A DNA stretch of 64,000 nucleotides from CAVQBP01 sp963710745 (GCA_963710745.1 CAVQBP010000001.1:186001-250000); one strand, 5' to 3'. Positions 44,041 through 53,909 are shown, counted from the first letter of the stretch. Numbers and translations: made by a program. The notes: generated by a model not told the origin, from the letters alone.

Positions 44041-47000
44041 ATGAAAAATATATTTTATTATTTTTCTATATCCTGTTTATTATTGATCAATATATTTGGT
44101 CAGAATAGTACAAAACAGGATCCTTTGCAAGGGCATTATAACATGGGGACATCTGATGAGTTAACTCTTTTCTGGCGAAACTCTAATGATGGTTATGTAG
44201 CAAAACACCAGGTTCTTGACTATTACGGAAATTCAGGGCAATACTACCTGGATTCAGCAGCAAGAGGAGTTTACTCCGGCAATTTGGGAACCGGAGAAAA
44301 TGGTTATTATCCCGGGACTACATTTGGTGCTATATCGGGGGATTTTAACGGCGATGGATATGATAATATAATTGCTGCCTGGGAAGCAAAAGATAGTTCA
44401 ATTAATATTGTCGTCCCCAAAAACATTGATAAAACCTCATTTACCTGGAATGATGAAAATTCATTGACGCTTACAAATGTGCTTCATTACACTCCCGGTG
44501 TTTCAACTAATAAATTCAAATTGATAAAAGGATTTTTTGACGGAGATCCCGAACCGGAATTTGCCTTAGCTTTTTGGAATAAAGACGGCAAAATAGAAAT
44601 TAGAGTTTTTGATGTTGATCCAAATACTTTGATGCCGGTTCAAAAAGCTTCAATTGCAGATGTGTACAATGATCCTTCATTAAATAATTCCGGAATTTAT
44701 GATATAGCAGCCGGTGATTTTGACGGTGACGGCAGAGATGAAATTGTTTTAGTTAATTATACTGAACATAGTGAAAGCAATTGGAACATTTCCACAAAAG
44801 TTTATGATTATGTTGAAGACAACGGCAGCTTTACTTTAGTGCCTAAGGCAAATAAAGACGATTTTTATACTGCTGCAGATTTTAATCATTCCAGTTACCG
44901 TATAAATGATTTATTAGTTGCAGCCGGCGATTTTAAAGATAATACTCTTGACCAGTTTGTGATTGATTTTGTACTTTACAATAATAGTTCGGAAACCTAT
45001 AACAAATTGCTTCCTGCCTATGTTACATCTAATTTAGATACTATTAAAGTTGATAAAAACAATTTAAAAGATGTATTTCAAACCTTAGGAACAAGTACGC
45101 TTGCAATAAACTTAATTACCGGTGATATAAACAATGACGGCAAGGATGAAATTGTAATTAATGGCGATGGAAGATTAAGAATATATGATATTGATACTAC
45201 GTTAGCCATCCAGGGTTACACAAGCGGTGATTACGGGTCCAGTGACAGAATACATACAAATTTGGTCCTTGCAGATTTAGATGCCAGCACAACAGATTCA
45301 GTATGGAATCCGGAAATTATTTCTGCATCAACACAATTTCATCAACCTGATAGCGGACCCAGCTATACAACCTTTGATGTAACTGTCTTTGAACCAAATA
45401 TTGATGCCTCAGGAGATATAATTGCATTGAATAAAAGAGCAACAATGAGGATTGATTCCACTCAAGGTCCCAGAAGTTTTTATTGGGCTATAACGGCAGG
45501 AGATTTTGACGGCGGCGGAATAAGATTGGGAGCCCCTTCTTACTATAGTATAACGGATATCGTTCAGCCGATGGTAATTTTAAATGCACCTCCAACACAC
45601 TTCGATGTTTTTAATGATTCAACATTTGATGTAAATAAAAGTTATGATGGGAATGATAGCCAGTTCTATTCTGAATTTTATTCATCTTCAGAATCGGAAA
45701 TTTCTGTCGAAACAGAGCATCATAGCAGCTGGACAATCGGTGCGGAAGTCAGCGGAGGATTTAAAATTCCGGTAATAAAAACCGGCGTTGAATATAAAAT
45801 AAAAGGAGAGTACGGACAAGACTTTTCTAAACAGAAAATAAATACTCATACCACAAAAGTTACTGAAACAATTACTGCAGGTAACGACGATTATATATAT
45901 GCCGTTATAACAAATTATGATATTTGGGAATATCCGATAATCGCAAATGATGAAACACAAGGTTACACATTAGTTGTTACCCCTAAATTTACTACAAAAG
46001 CATGGTTCCCGAGTAAAAGTCCTGAGGCTGATCAATATTTACCGAATCATGAAGTAGACAATATTCTTTCGTACCCGGAAATTGGAGATCCGCTTGATAA
46101 TTCATTCCTGTCACAAGTAGTAAAATGGGACTCAAAGTCGGCAGCAATAAGTGTAGATAATAATACAGCATTTAGCTATGCCTGGTCTCTTGAGAACACT
46201 AATTCAACAGAAACAACTACAACACATAAATCACATTGGAGTGTTGGAGGAGAAGTAACTTTCTCGCTTCCTTTTAAGCTTGTTCATAAAATTAAATTAA
46301 GCGGTGATTACTCAAGTGAATCCATATCAACACAAACCAGCAAAGCTACATATACAAGAGGGCTTGATGTACACTTAGGGCCGGTTGATCCGAGTATAGG
46401 CGAAGACTACTATTCTATTAAACCGTACTCATATTGGTCAACATCGGGAGCTCTTGTACTGGATTATTCAGTCCGTCCGTCTGCTGCAGGTCCCGGACAG
46501 CCGGAAACCTGGTGGCAGGAGATGTATGGGCACAAATCTGATCCGGCTTTAATACTACCATGGAGACTGGATAACTTTAAAGGCGGCAATCTATCTGCAA
46601 CTAAGCTACAGCAGACTAAAGAAATACTTTTCAGCAATGATACTCCGAATCCCGGCGATGTAATTACTGTTAATTTAAGAATACATAACTTCAGTCTGGT
46701 TAATACTACCGGCCCGGTTAATGCCAGGTTTTATATCGGGGATCCGAATAACGGGGGAACTTTAATCCAAAGCACAGATAATAAAAGTGAATTCACTACA
46801 AGTGATTATATTCCTCAAAGAGGAAATGCTGTCATAAGCTTTGATTGGAAGGTTCCTGATGATTTACCGCATTATCCGAAGATCTATGCAGTAGTGGATC
46901 CGGAAAATAGTATAGATGAAATTCATGAAGATAATAATGTCGGCTGGAAGGTATTAAATTATAGTGGCGGAACAACAGGGATTGAAGATGAAATAAATAT

Positions 47001-47268
47001 TCCGGTATCATTTAATTTAAGCCAGAATTACCCAAATCCTTTTAATCCGACAACAACAATAGAATATACAATTCCTCAATCAAGATTTGTTTCATTAAAG
47101 GTATTTGACATTTTAGGAAGGGAAGTAAAAACCCTAGTTAATAAGCAGGAATTACCCGGAACTTATAAAGTTTACTTTAATGGAAACGGTATTGCGAGCG
47201 GTGTATACTTCTACAGAATTCAAGCCGGCGAATTTATATCAACTAAAAAATTTGTTTTAATGAAATAG
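44041..47268 (+). CDS. Secreted T9SS protein with FG-GAP repeats, duplicated beta-rich module and CARDB domain
   Basis: A 1075-residue secreted protein: signal peptide (1-20), FG-GAP/VCBS calcium-type motifs (GDFNGDGYDN near 100, GDFDGDGRDE near 226, GDINNDGKDE near 363), two related Ser/Thr-rich modules, a CARDB-like beta-sandwich (about 860-980), and a T9SS sorting domain (about 990-1075, YPNPFNPTTTIEY). The two modules (about 560-635 and 725-790) share the pattern H-x-S-x-W-x-x-G-x-EV, then K-x-x-G-x-Y and TxTxKxT, as if duplicated. The alternating polar pattern with TTKVTETIT recalls aerolysin/ETX-MTX2 pore-forming strands; this is a low-confidence inference. It follows the cytolysin-like remnant. 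Cell-surface anchored or released. Confidence 0.75.
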   Translation: MKNIFYYFSISCLLLINIFGQNSTKQDPLQGHYNMGTSDELTLFWRNSNDGYVAKHQVLDYYGNSGQYYLDSAARGVYSGNLGTGENGYYPGTTFGAISGDFNGDGYDNIIAAWEAKDSSINIVVPKNIDKTSFTWNDENSLTLTNVLHYTPGVSTNKFKLIKGFFDGDPEPEFALAFWNKDGKIEIRVFDVDPNTLMPVQKASIADVYNDPSLNNSGIYDIAAGDFDGDGRDEIVLVNYTEHSESNWNISTKVYDYVEDNGSFTLVPKANKDDFYTAADFNHSSYRINDLLVAAGDFKDNTLDQFVIDFVLYNNSSETYNKLLPAYVTSNLDTIKVDKNNLKDVFQTLGTSTLAINLITGDINNDGKDEIVINGDGRLRIYDIDTTLAIQGYTSGDYGSSDRIHTNLVLADLDASTTDSVWNPEIISASTQFHQPDSGPSYTTFDVTVFEPNIDASGDIIALNKRATMRIDSTQGPRSFYWAITAGDFDGGGIRLGAPSYYSITDIVQPMVILNAPPTHFDVFNDSTFDVNKSYDGNDSQFYSEFYSSSESEISVETEHHSSWTIGAEVSGGFKIPVIKTGVEYKIKGEYGQDFSKQKINTHTTKVTETITAGNDDYIYAVITNYDIWEYPIIANDETQGYTLVVTPKFTTKAWFPSKSPEADQYLPNHEVDNILSYPEIGDPLDNSFLSQVVKWDSKSAAISVDNNTAFSYAWSLENTNSTETTTTHKSHWSVGGEVTFSLPFKLVHKIKLSGDYSSESISTQTSKATYTRGLDVHLGPVDPSIGEDYYSIKPYSYWSTSGALVLDYSVRPSAAGPGQPETWWQEMYGHKSDPALILPWRLDNFKGGNLSATKLQQTKEILFSNDTPNPGDVITVNLRIHNFSLVNTTGPVNARFYIGDPNNGGTLIQSTDNKSEFTTSDYIPQRGNAVISFDWKVPDDLPHYPKIYAVVDPENSIDEIHEDNNVGWKVLNYSGGTTGIEDEINIPVSFNLSQNYPNPFNPTTTIEYTIPQSRFVSLKVFDILGREVKTLVNKQELPGTYKVYFNGNGIASGVYFYRIQAGEFISTKKFVLMK

Positions 47269-47319
47269 TATTACATGATCTAAAATTTAATTAACAAATT
47301 TTAAAATAATTTCCTTGAA

Positions 47320-47352
47320 AACCCTGACTTTACCGTAAAGTCGGGGTTTTTT
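47320..47352 (+). terminator. Rho-independent terminator after the 1075-residue protein
   Basis: AACCCTGACTTTA (47320-47332) pairs with TAAAGTCGGGGTT (47336-47348), with one G-U pair and a three-base loop, and is followed by T residues. It lies 51 bases past the stop codon. Confidence 0.9.
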
Positions 47353-47607
47353 AATAAAATTAGTTTTTGATGCATATTCATTAATTACTTAATATTTCTT
47401 CAATTTTTCACAATTATTACGTAATTCATTCATGTAGCTTATTTGTAAACCCCGCTATTTCTGTTAATAATTCTAGAAAAAGTTCGATAATATGATTGGA
47501 AAGTAGTCCGCTCAAGGGGCAATCCAATAAGATTAAAGCCGGAGGGGATTATCCATGGTCTAAGACAAATATTCATTCAAGGAAAAGATATTTTAATGTG
47601 TTTAGTT
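47353..47607. other. Intergenic stretch with a GC-richer, foldable patch
   Basis: From about 47507 to 47570 the base composition turns GC-richer than its surroundings (CCGCTCAAGGGGCAATCC, then GCCGGAGGGGATTATCC). Short complementary arms (AATCC at 47521-47525, GGATT at 47546-47550) could pair. It lies upstream of the broken signal-peptide ORF and could be a leader or a repeat remnant. I could not match it to a known riboswitch. Confidence 0.3.
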
Positions 47608-47748
47608 ATGAAAAGATTAGCTTTATTAAATAAATTATTACTAATAATTTTAATTTTTTTCATACTATCTCATTCCAAAATATATTCCCAAAACCAAAAA
47701 GATTTACCGGAGAAGAAAACAGCTAAAACATTTATTAAAAAAATATAA
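47608..47748 (+). pseudogene. Truncated signal-peptide ORF, 46 residues
   Basis: ATG at 47608 gives a convincing signal peptide (KRLALLNKLLLIILIFFIL, cleavage after about residue 28) followed by only 18 residues of Lys-rich sequence (DLPEKKTAKTFIKKI) and a stop. A secreted protein this short is improbable, and it lies directly before the broken histidine-kinase gene. It is probably the stub of a periplasmic sensor partner. No family can be assigned. Confidence 0.35.
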
Positions 47749-47776
47749 CAACATTACTCAAGAATATAAAAACTAA

Positions 47777-48137
47777 ATGCTTCTGTTCGTACACTTAAAA
47801 AATAAATCGAGCGAATTACTTAACAGTACATTGCAAAAAGGAATCTTGATAAGAACTGCCCTTTTGTCCTGGGGCATAACCCGTTTCATATTTATATTGG
47901 GAATAATACCGACCGAAAAAGAAATCTTGGAAGAAAGGATGAAATCAGAAGCCGGAGATATTGCCGGTTCAATTGGTCAGGTTACCGCTACTGCCATTAT
48001 AAACAACGACTATGGATTTACTATAGACTACTTAAAGATGATCAAACAAAGTAATTATATCCGTTAATTCTGAATTTGGAAAAGGTTCAAGTTTTACTTT
48101 TACATTACAAAGAAATATGAATAAAAAATATGTCTAA
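47777..48137 (+). pseudogene. Histidine kinase remnant with internal deletion
   Basis: Codons 1-96 (47777-48067) encode a membrane helix (about 24-45) and the start of a periplasmic sensor domain (EILEERMKSEAGDIAGSIGQ, then ATAIINNDYGF), as in N-termini of sensor kinases. Right after, in the +1 frame relative to it, bases 48063-48137 encode VNSEFGKGSSFTFTL and a stop. That is the usual last beta-strand of a HATPase_c domain. The whole dimerisation and catalytic core is missing, as expected for a deletion joining the two ends near 48060. The fossil stop overlaps the start of the downstream hybrid kinase by eight bases, which suggests the two were once translationally coupled. Confidence 0.65.
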
Positions 48138-51100
48138 GATTTTAATTGTTGAAGATGAGTCTATTGTGGCTCTCGAATTGGAAAGCAGACTTATTGATTT
48201 AGGCTACTCTGTCTGCGGTATTGTTTCTTCCGGAGCAGATGCAATAAATATTACTGCTTCACAAATACCGGATTTAATATTGATGGATATTAATATTAAA
48301 GGGCCAATTGATGGAGTAGAAACTGCCGAAAAAATTAAGGGAACAATTGATATTCCAATAATTTTTCTTACTGCATTTACCGATTCCAATACTTTGCAAA
48401 GGGCAAAAATTACTGAACCCTATGGTTATATAGTTAAACCTTTTGAGGAAAGGGAACTCCATACATCAATAGAAATTGCTCTCTATAAACATAATATGGA
48501 GAAAAAACTCCGGGATAATGAAAAGCGGTTATCTATTACACTCAATAGTATTGCAGATGCGGTTATTGCTACAGATAATAAGGGAAATATCAATTATATG
48601 AATCCTGCAGCAATAAACTTAACATCATGTAATTGTAATGAATCCATAGGTAAATATATACTGGATGCATTTAATATCAATAACAAGGAAACATATAATG
48701 CTGCAGATAATGCTATTAAGGAAATAATGGCTAACGGCTATACAAACAATTTCCCTTCCAACATCACTATTTCATACGTGGGCAATGAATTTAGTATTGT
48801 AGAATCAAGCATATCTTCAATTAAAGATGAAAAATCAAATGTTGACGGAATCGTAATTGTGTTTCACGATGTAACCGAAAAATCTATTGCCGAGAACGCT
48901 TTACTGGATTCAGAGAGAAAGTATAAAGAAGTAGTAGAGAATGCTTCTGAGTTGATTTTCGGTCTGGATATTAGTTGGGGATATAAATATGCCAATGCAG
49001 CGGCTTTAAAAGTTTCGGAATTTTCTGAGAAAGAGCTTCTTAATGTAAAATTTTTAGATCTGGTTTTACCAGAATACAGGAATTTGTGTAAGTACAAATT
49101 TATAAAACAATATTTAAGCAAAGAAAAGACCACTTATATCGAATATCCGTTTAAGACAAAGTCAGGAAAAATAATTTGGTTTGCTCAAAGCACTAATACA
49201 ATAGTTGAAGATGGCCGGATTACTGGTTTTGATGCTGTAGCCAGGGATATTACCGAGAAGAAAATGGCTGAAAAAAAATTGAGTGAACGGAATGAGTTTA
49301 TTGAGATGGTTCTCAAAAATATACAAACCGGCCTGGTAGTCTGCAGTATTGAAACAAATGAAATAATATTAAGCAATAATAAATTCGAAGAACTATTTGG
49401 TTATTCTAGGGATCAGGCAATTTCTTTTAACCAGCTCACAGACAAAACTATATTAAATATTAATCAGAGAGAAAACTTAAAACAAATTCTCAGCAATGAT
49501 ATCAAATTAAATGATCATTCAAAGCTGAAATGCAACAACATAGAAATCTTAACCTCGGAAGGAATAAGGAAATTTATTTCATGTTCAATTATACCGCTTT
49601 ACGATCAGAATATTTTTATAGCTTCCATAGAAGATATAACTTTTATGAAAAGAGCGGAGGAACAGATTCTGAAATTGTCCCGTGCCGTCGAACAAAGCCC
49701 TGTTTCTGTTATTATCACATCAGTTGAAGGAAAAATTGAATATGTTAATCCTAAATTTGAAGAAGTTACCGGTTATCAACTTAAAGAAGTTGCAGGGAAG
49801 AATCCGGGAATATTATCTTCAGGTTTAAAACGTCCTCTTGAATATGAAAAACTTTGGAACACCATATGCAAAGGGAATGACTGGATAGGGGAATTCCAGA
49901 ATAAAAAGAAATCGGGTGAGTTTTACTGGGTATCTGCCTTAATATCACCGATAAAAGATTCTGACGGAAGGATAATATATTATCTGGCCCTTGAGGAAGA
50001 TATAACCGAACGGAAAAAAGTTGAGTTTGAATTAATTCGTTCCAAAGAAAAAGCAGAAGAAATGAACAGGTTAAAATCTGTTTTTCTTGCAAACATGAGT
50101 CATGAATTAAGAACTCCTATGGTTGGAATCCTTGGATTTGCACAAATACTAAAAGATCAATTATCCGGTACGGACAACTCCGAAATGGCGGAGCTGCTTG
50201 TTAAATCAGGGAAGAGGTTATTAACCACTTTAGAATCAATTTTAGAATTCTCACAGCTTGAATCAAAGCAAGTTTATATAAATAATGTTCAAATCGATAT
50301 AGCGGAAAAGGTAAATGCTCTTGTTAATAATTTTGCCGACCAGCTGAATGAAAAGAAGTTAAATTTAAAGCTGGACTTTAAATGTAAAAATTTAAGCGTT
50401 TTAGTAGATGACAGATTATTCAGCCAGGCACTTAATAATATTATAGACAATGCAATTAAATTCACTTCCAAGGGTGCGGTGGCTATTGAGACAGATAGAG
50501 TCCTGGAAAGAAATGTTCTATATGGCGCGATTAGAATATCGGACACAGGAATAGGAATATCACAAGAAAAACAAAAAGTTATTTTTGAAGATTTCAGACA
50601 GGCAAGTGAAGGGAAATCCAGAAGCTTCGAAGGAAATGGATTAGGATTAACTGTAGCTAAAAAAATAATAGAAATGCTGAATGGTTATATAACTGTTGAG
50701 AGTGAATTGGGGATGGGCTCGCAGTTTACACTATATCTGCCGGCTGTATGTGTCGATAGTACGAAATCCGGAAAAATTTTAAGTTCTAATAGTGGAAATA
50801 ATAACAATAAAAAAGATAAGGATGAGAATCATCTTCCTGAAATTCTCTTAGTAGAAGACAATGAAATGAATAAGGAGGTAGTGAAAATCTATCTTAAAAA
50901 CATATGCAAAGTTGCTTATGCAAAAGATGATAAATCAGCACTCCAGCTTTCAGCACAAAAGAAATATTCAATTGTTTTGATGGATATAAATTTAGGTAAT
51001 GGTTTAAGCGGAATCGAAGTAATGAGAAAGATAAAGGCAATGAATGATTATGAGGATGTTCCCTTCGTTGCAATTACAGGTTATGCTCTCCACGGCGATA

Positions 51101-51219
51101 AAGAAAAATTACTTGATGAAGGATGCTCTTACTACCTGTCAAAGCCCTTTATGAAAAAGGACTTGATTGATTTAGTTGAAAAATTATTAAACGAAACTAA
51201 TAAGTTGAATGCGAATTGA
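48130..51219 (+). CDS. Hybrid sensor histidine kinase: REC-PAS(x3-4)-HisKA-HATPase-REC
   Basis: A 1029-residue cytoplasmic hybrid kinase. Order: receiver 1 (1-120, phospho-acceptor Asp53 in LILMDINIKG); PAS domains at about 130-250, 262-380, 385-510 and 515-640 (the last is clearest: NPKFEEVTGYQLKEVAGKNP with PAC); HisKA with His658 in NMSHELRTP; HATPase_c (about 760-875: N box IIDNAIKFT, G1 DTGIGIS, G2 GNGLGLTVAKK); receiver 2 (about 900-1025, Asp952 in IVLMDINLG). There is no membrane helix. All catalytic residues are present. An N-terminal receiver lets another kinase feed in; the deleted kinase just upstream was the likely donor. Confidence 0.93.
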   Translation: MSKILIVEDESIVALELESRLIDLGYSVCGIVSSGADAINITASQIPDLILMDINIKGPIDGVETAEKIKGTIDIPIIFLTAFTDSNTLQRAKITEPYGYIVKPFEERELHTSIEIALYKHNMEKKLRDNEKRLSITLNSIADAVIATDNKGNINYMNPAAINLTSCNCNESIGKYILDAFNINNKETYNAADNAIKEIMANGYTNNFPSNITISYVGNEFSIVESSISSIKDEKSNVDGIVIVFHDVTEKSIAENALLDSERKYKEVVENASELIFGLDISWGYKYANAAALKVSEFSEKELLNVKFLDLVLPEYRNLCKYKFIKQYLSKEKTTYIEYPFKTKSGKIIWFAQSTNTIVEDGRITGFDAVARDITEKKMAEKKLSERNEFIEMVLKNIQTGLVVCSIETNEIILSNNKFEELFGYSRDQAISFNQLTDKTILNINQRENLKQILSNDIKLNDHSKLKCNNIEILTSEGIRKFISCSIIPLYDQNIFIASIEDITFMKRAEEQILKLSRAVEQSPVSVIITSVEGKIEYVNPKFEEVTGYQLKEVAGKNPGILSSGLKRPLEYEKLWNTICKGNDWIGEFQNKKKSGEFYWVSALISPIKDSDGRIIYYLALEEDITERKKVEFELIRSKEKAEEMNRLKSVFLANMSHELRTPMVGILGFAQILKDQLSGTDNSEMAELLVKSGKRLLTTLESILEFSQLESKQVYINNVQIDIAEKVNALVNNFADQLNEKKLNLKLDFKCKNLSVLVDDRLFSQALNNIIDNAIKFTSKGAVAIETDRVLERNVLYGAIRISDTGIGISQEKQKVIFEDFRQASEGKSRSFEGNGLGLTVAKKIIEMLNGYITVESELGMGSQFTLYLPAVCVDSTKSGKILSSNSGNNNNKKDKDENHLPEILLVEDNEMNKEVVKIYLKNICKVAYAKDDKSALQLSAQKKYSIVLMDINLGNGLSGIEVMRKIKAMNDYEDVPFVAITGYALHGDKEKLLDEGCSYYLSKPFMKKDLIDLVEKLLNETNKLNAN

Positions 51220-51235
51220 TTATGGTTAAAAAACT

Positions 51236-51625
51236 CTATTCTTCTCTGTGAACCGTACCGGGTGAGAACGCCGGTAAACAAACAGCAATATATTCTGCAC
51301 CTTCCGGGCCGGGAGTACTATACTGAACCCACTCATTTTTAGAAATAATTACGGCTTCATTTTCATTAATATCAAAAGTTTCATTTTCAGTTTTTACTGT
51401 TAATGTTCCTTTTAGTACTAAAGTATATTCATCAAACTCGGGTTTTTGAGCCGGTTCTGTCCAGCCCGATGGACTTTTCATCCTTGCAATGCTTATGCCT
51501 GCCGAATTTGAATTTACTCTTCCTATAAATTCTTCAATCTTTTTGGGTTTATTACCCGCGGAAGTTATAATTGATGCGGAACTTATCTTTTTTGCCAATT
51601 TAAATCCTTTTTTTATTTCTTTCAA
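51236..51625 (-). CDS. Small cupin-domain protein
   Basis: A 129-residue single-domain cupin. The core is PEFDEYTLVLKGTLTVKTEN (first cupin motif, but with Glu/Asp where His is usual) and INENEAVIISKNEWVQYSTP (second motif, lacking the normal His). Metal binding may therefore be altered. EutQ-like and other cupin-2 proteins are the nearest style. It converges with the kinase gene (16-base gap) and may be in a unit with the TonB receptor upstream, 44 bases away. Function unknown. Confidence 0.75.
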   Translation of the reverse strand: MKEIKKGFKLAKKISSASIITSAGNKPKKIEEFIGRVNSNSAGISIARMKSPSGWTEPAQKPEFDEYTLVLKGTLTVKTENETFDINENEAVIISKNEWVQYSTPGPEGAEYIAVCLPAFSPGTVHREE

Positions 51626-51669
51626 AAATAAAAAATTTATAATTAAGTGATAATACTTAGAATAAAATA

Positions 51670-53892
51670 TTACAAATTAAATATCATTCCCATTACAAAT
51701 ATTCTTCTGCCAAAATAGCTTGTAACTTTCATTTTATCCGTATAATTAAAATTGTAGCTGTAGTCAAAAATATTGTTAATGTTTAGGATATTTAGTCCTT
51801 CAATATAGAAGACTGAAAAATAATTACTGAATAATTGGGTCAGATAGGTAATTCTAAGATCAAGTCTTTGATAAGATGGAAGTCGTTCTGAATTAGTGTT
51901 GCCGTAAACCGGTTCATATATATTTTGATATGAATTAAAGTTAGCGCCAATAACCGGTGTGAATGGTTTTCCTGATGCATATTTATATGTTAAACCTAAC
52001 TGTATGCTTTGATTCAAATTATATTTTAACACCAAAGATAAATTGTGAGTAATATTATAATCACTTGAACAAAAATTGTTATAATCCATCCATTTGCGTT
52101 TTGTATTTATAAAACCGTATGAGATCCATCCGCTTATACTTTTCAGAAAATTTCCTTTTAACAAAATATCCATTCCTTCTGCAAATCCATAGCCATTGTT
52201 ATTATAGTTTAAAACCTTATCCTCAAGAGGAAGATACTTATAATCTTTGTAGTATGATTCAATTCTTAGATTAGTATTATTGCTTAATTTATAATCATAA
52301 GAAAGTATATAATGTTTTGCTTCCATTGGTTTTAAATTTGGATTTCCATCTGAAGGTGAATATAGTCTCGGATCAGGATGCTGATGAAAAACACCAAATG
52401 CTAAATTTAAAGTTGACTTATCGTCAAGCTTATATCCAAGATTTATTCTTGGGTCAAACCAATTTAAATTGAATGGTTTAATGATATCTTCACGTCCTCC
52501 TGCAATAAGGAAAAGTCCGTCAGTATTAAAAAGATTCTTAAATTCAAATTCGAGATAGCCGCCGTTTCTTGTAACATTAAAGCCCGCATTCAACAATTCG
52601 GATGGAGCATTACTTTTTAAATTATAATCCTCTGCAGGAATAACACCAAGAAAAGCAGCATTCCTTTTTTCAATTTCAAAACCGGCAGATAGCTTTATAC
52701 CTTTAGTCAATGTATATTCATAATCCGAACGGAGTTTATAATTTTTATCTGTTCTTTTATAATCAAGAATTCCAAGAAGCCATTTATTCTTAAATTCATT
52801 ATAAGAAATACTTGTTTTAGTAATGACTTTTTCAAAAATAATATCCGATACCTGAAAATTATAAAAGCTGCTGCCGGAAGTCCCGTTAAAACTTTCGATG
52901 TAACCCGGCATTGCGACGTTAACACCTTCTTTGTCCTCTGCAAAATAACTATAGAATTTTATTCTGCCGGTATTAGAATATTTGTAAATAAAAGATGAAT
53001 TTAAATCTTTAGATACCGGCATAAGTGTAAAATCACGAGCTTCGCCGTTTAACCAGAAAATAGGTTGTGTAAAGCTCTGCCTGCCGTTAAACCTTACAGC
53101 GAAATTATTTGAGAAAGGTATTGCGCCGTTTAACTCTGCGCTTGCCATAGATATGCCAAGCGAAATTTCTTTTAACTCGGGGATATTCTTCGTGCTGAGT
53201 TCAAGGACACCGGAAAGAGCATTGCCATACTTTGCAGAAAATCCTCCGCTTGAAAAATATAATCCTTTTATTGAATTCGTATTTATATTTGAAAATATTC
53301 CGCCGTAAGCTGATTCAAATGTATAAGGATGATTAATTGTTGCCTGATCGAGCATGACTAATGTTTCAATGGGATCTCCTCCTCTTACGTAAAGTTCTGC
53401 GCTTTCAGATACTTGTGTTAAACCGGGAAGAGTCTTTAATGATTGGAATATATCTGCTGCTCCGCCCGGAGTTGTAATCACATCCATTGAAGTCAATACA
53501 ACACCTTTCTCTTTCTCGCTGCTGAATGAACTCGCAGTAACAATTACTTCTTTGGTTGTAATTGCCGAAGCAGATAATACTATTAATATCGAATCATGAG
53601 GAAGAGAAAGGTTTATTATTTCCTGATATTTCTTATAACCAATCAAACTTGCAACCAGTTCTGCCTTTCCTTTATTTTTTGTAAAGAAAGAAAAATTCCC
53701 GTTTTCATCACTCATTGTTCCTTCAAGCGAATTCAGTAAGTATACGTTTACAAATGCGAGAGGCTTTCCCTCTTCATCGATTATTTTGCCGTATACTTTT
53801 CCAGCTCCATTTCGATTACTTTCATTTACCTGTGCATAATTTCCAAAATAAATGAAGGTTACCATTAAAACAGATAATAATTTTATTTTCAT
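51670..53892 (-). CDS. TonB-dependent outer-membrane receptor with N-terminal carboxypeptidase-like domain
   Basis: About 740 residues from the ATG at 53892, which begins a clear signal peptide (KIKLLSVLMVTFIYFGNYAQ); the frame runs further upstream, but that sequence is not signal-like. A CarboxypepD_reg-like beta-sandwich follows (about 33-115, GKVYGKIIDEEGKPLAFVNV), then the plug (about 125-225, VVLTSMDVITTPGGAADIFQ ... YVRGGDPIETLVMLD), then a 22-strand barrel. It is shorter than SusC and no SusD is near. The ligand is unknown. It is co-directional with the TPR gene 17 bases upstream. Confidence 0.9.
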   Translation of the reverse strand: MKIKLLSVLMVTFIYFGNYAQVNESNRNGAGKVYGKIIDEEGKPLAFVNVYLLNSLEGTMSDENGNFSFFTKNKGKAELVASLIGYKKYQEIINLSLPHDSILIVLSASAITTKEVIVTASSFSSEKEKGVVLTSMDVITTPGGAADIFQSLKTLPGLTQVSESAELYVRGGDPIETLVMLDQATINHPYTFESAYGGIFSNINTNSIKGLYFSSGGFSAKYGNALSGVLELSTKNIPELKEISLGISMASAELNGAIPFSNNFAVRFNGRQSFTQPIFWLNGEARDFTLMPVSKDLNSSFIYKYSNTGRIKFYSYFAEDKEGVNVAMPGYIESFNGTSGSSFYNFQVSDIIFEKVITKTSISYNEFKNKWLLGILDYKRTDKNYKLRSDYEYTLTKGIKLSAGFEIEKRNAAFLGVIPAEDYNLKSNAPSELLNAGFNVTRNGGYLEFEFKNLFNTDGLFLIAGGREDIIKPFNLNWFDPRINLGYKLDDKSTLNLAFGVFHQHPDPRLYSPSDGNPNLKPMEAKHYILSYDYKLSNNTNLRIESYYKDYKYLPLEDKVLNYNNNGYGFAEGMDILLKGNFLKSISGWISYGFINTKRKWMDYNNFCSSDYNITHNLSLVLKYNLNQSIQLGLTYKYASGKPFTPVIGANFNSYQNIYEPVYGNTNSERLPSYQRLDLRITYLTQLFSNYFSVFYIEGLNILNINNIFDYSYNFNYTDKMKVTSYFGRRIFVMGMIFNL

Positions 53893-53909
53893 TTTAAAGA
53901 TTGTAATAT

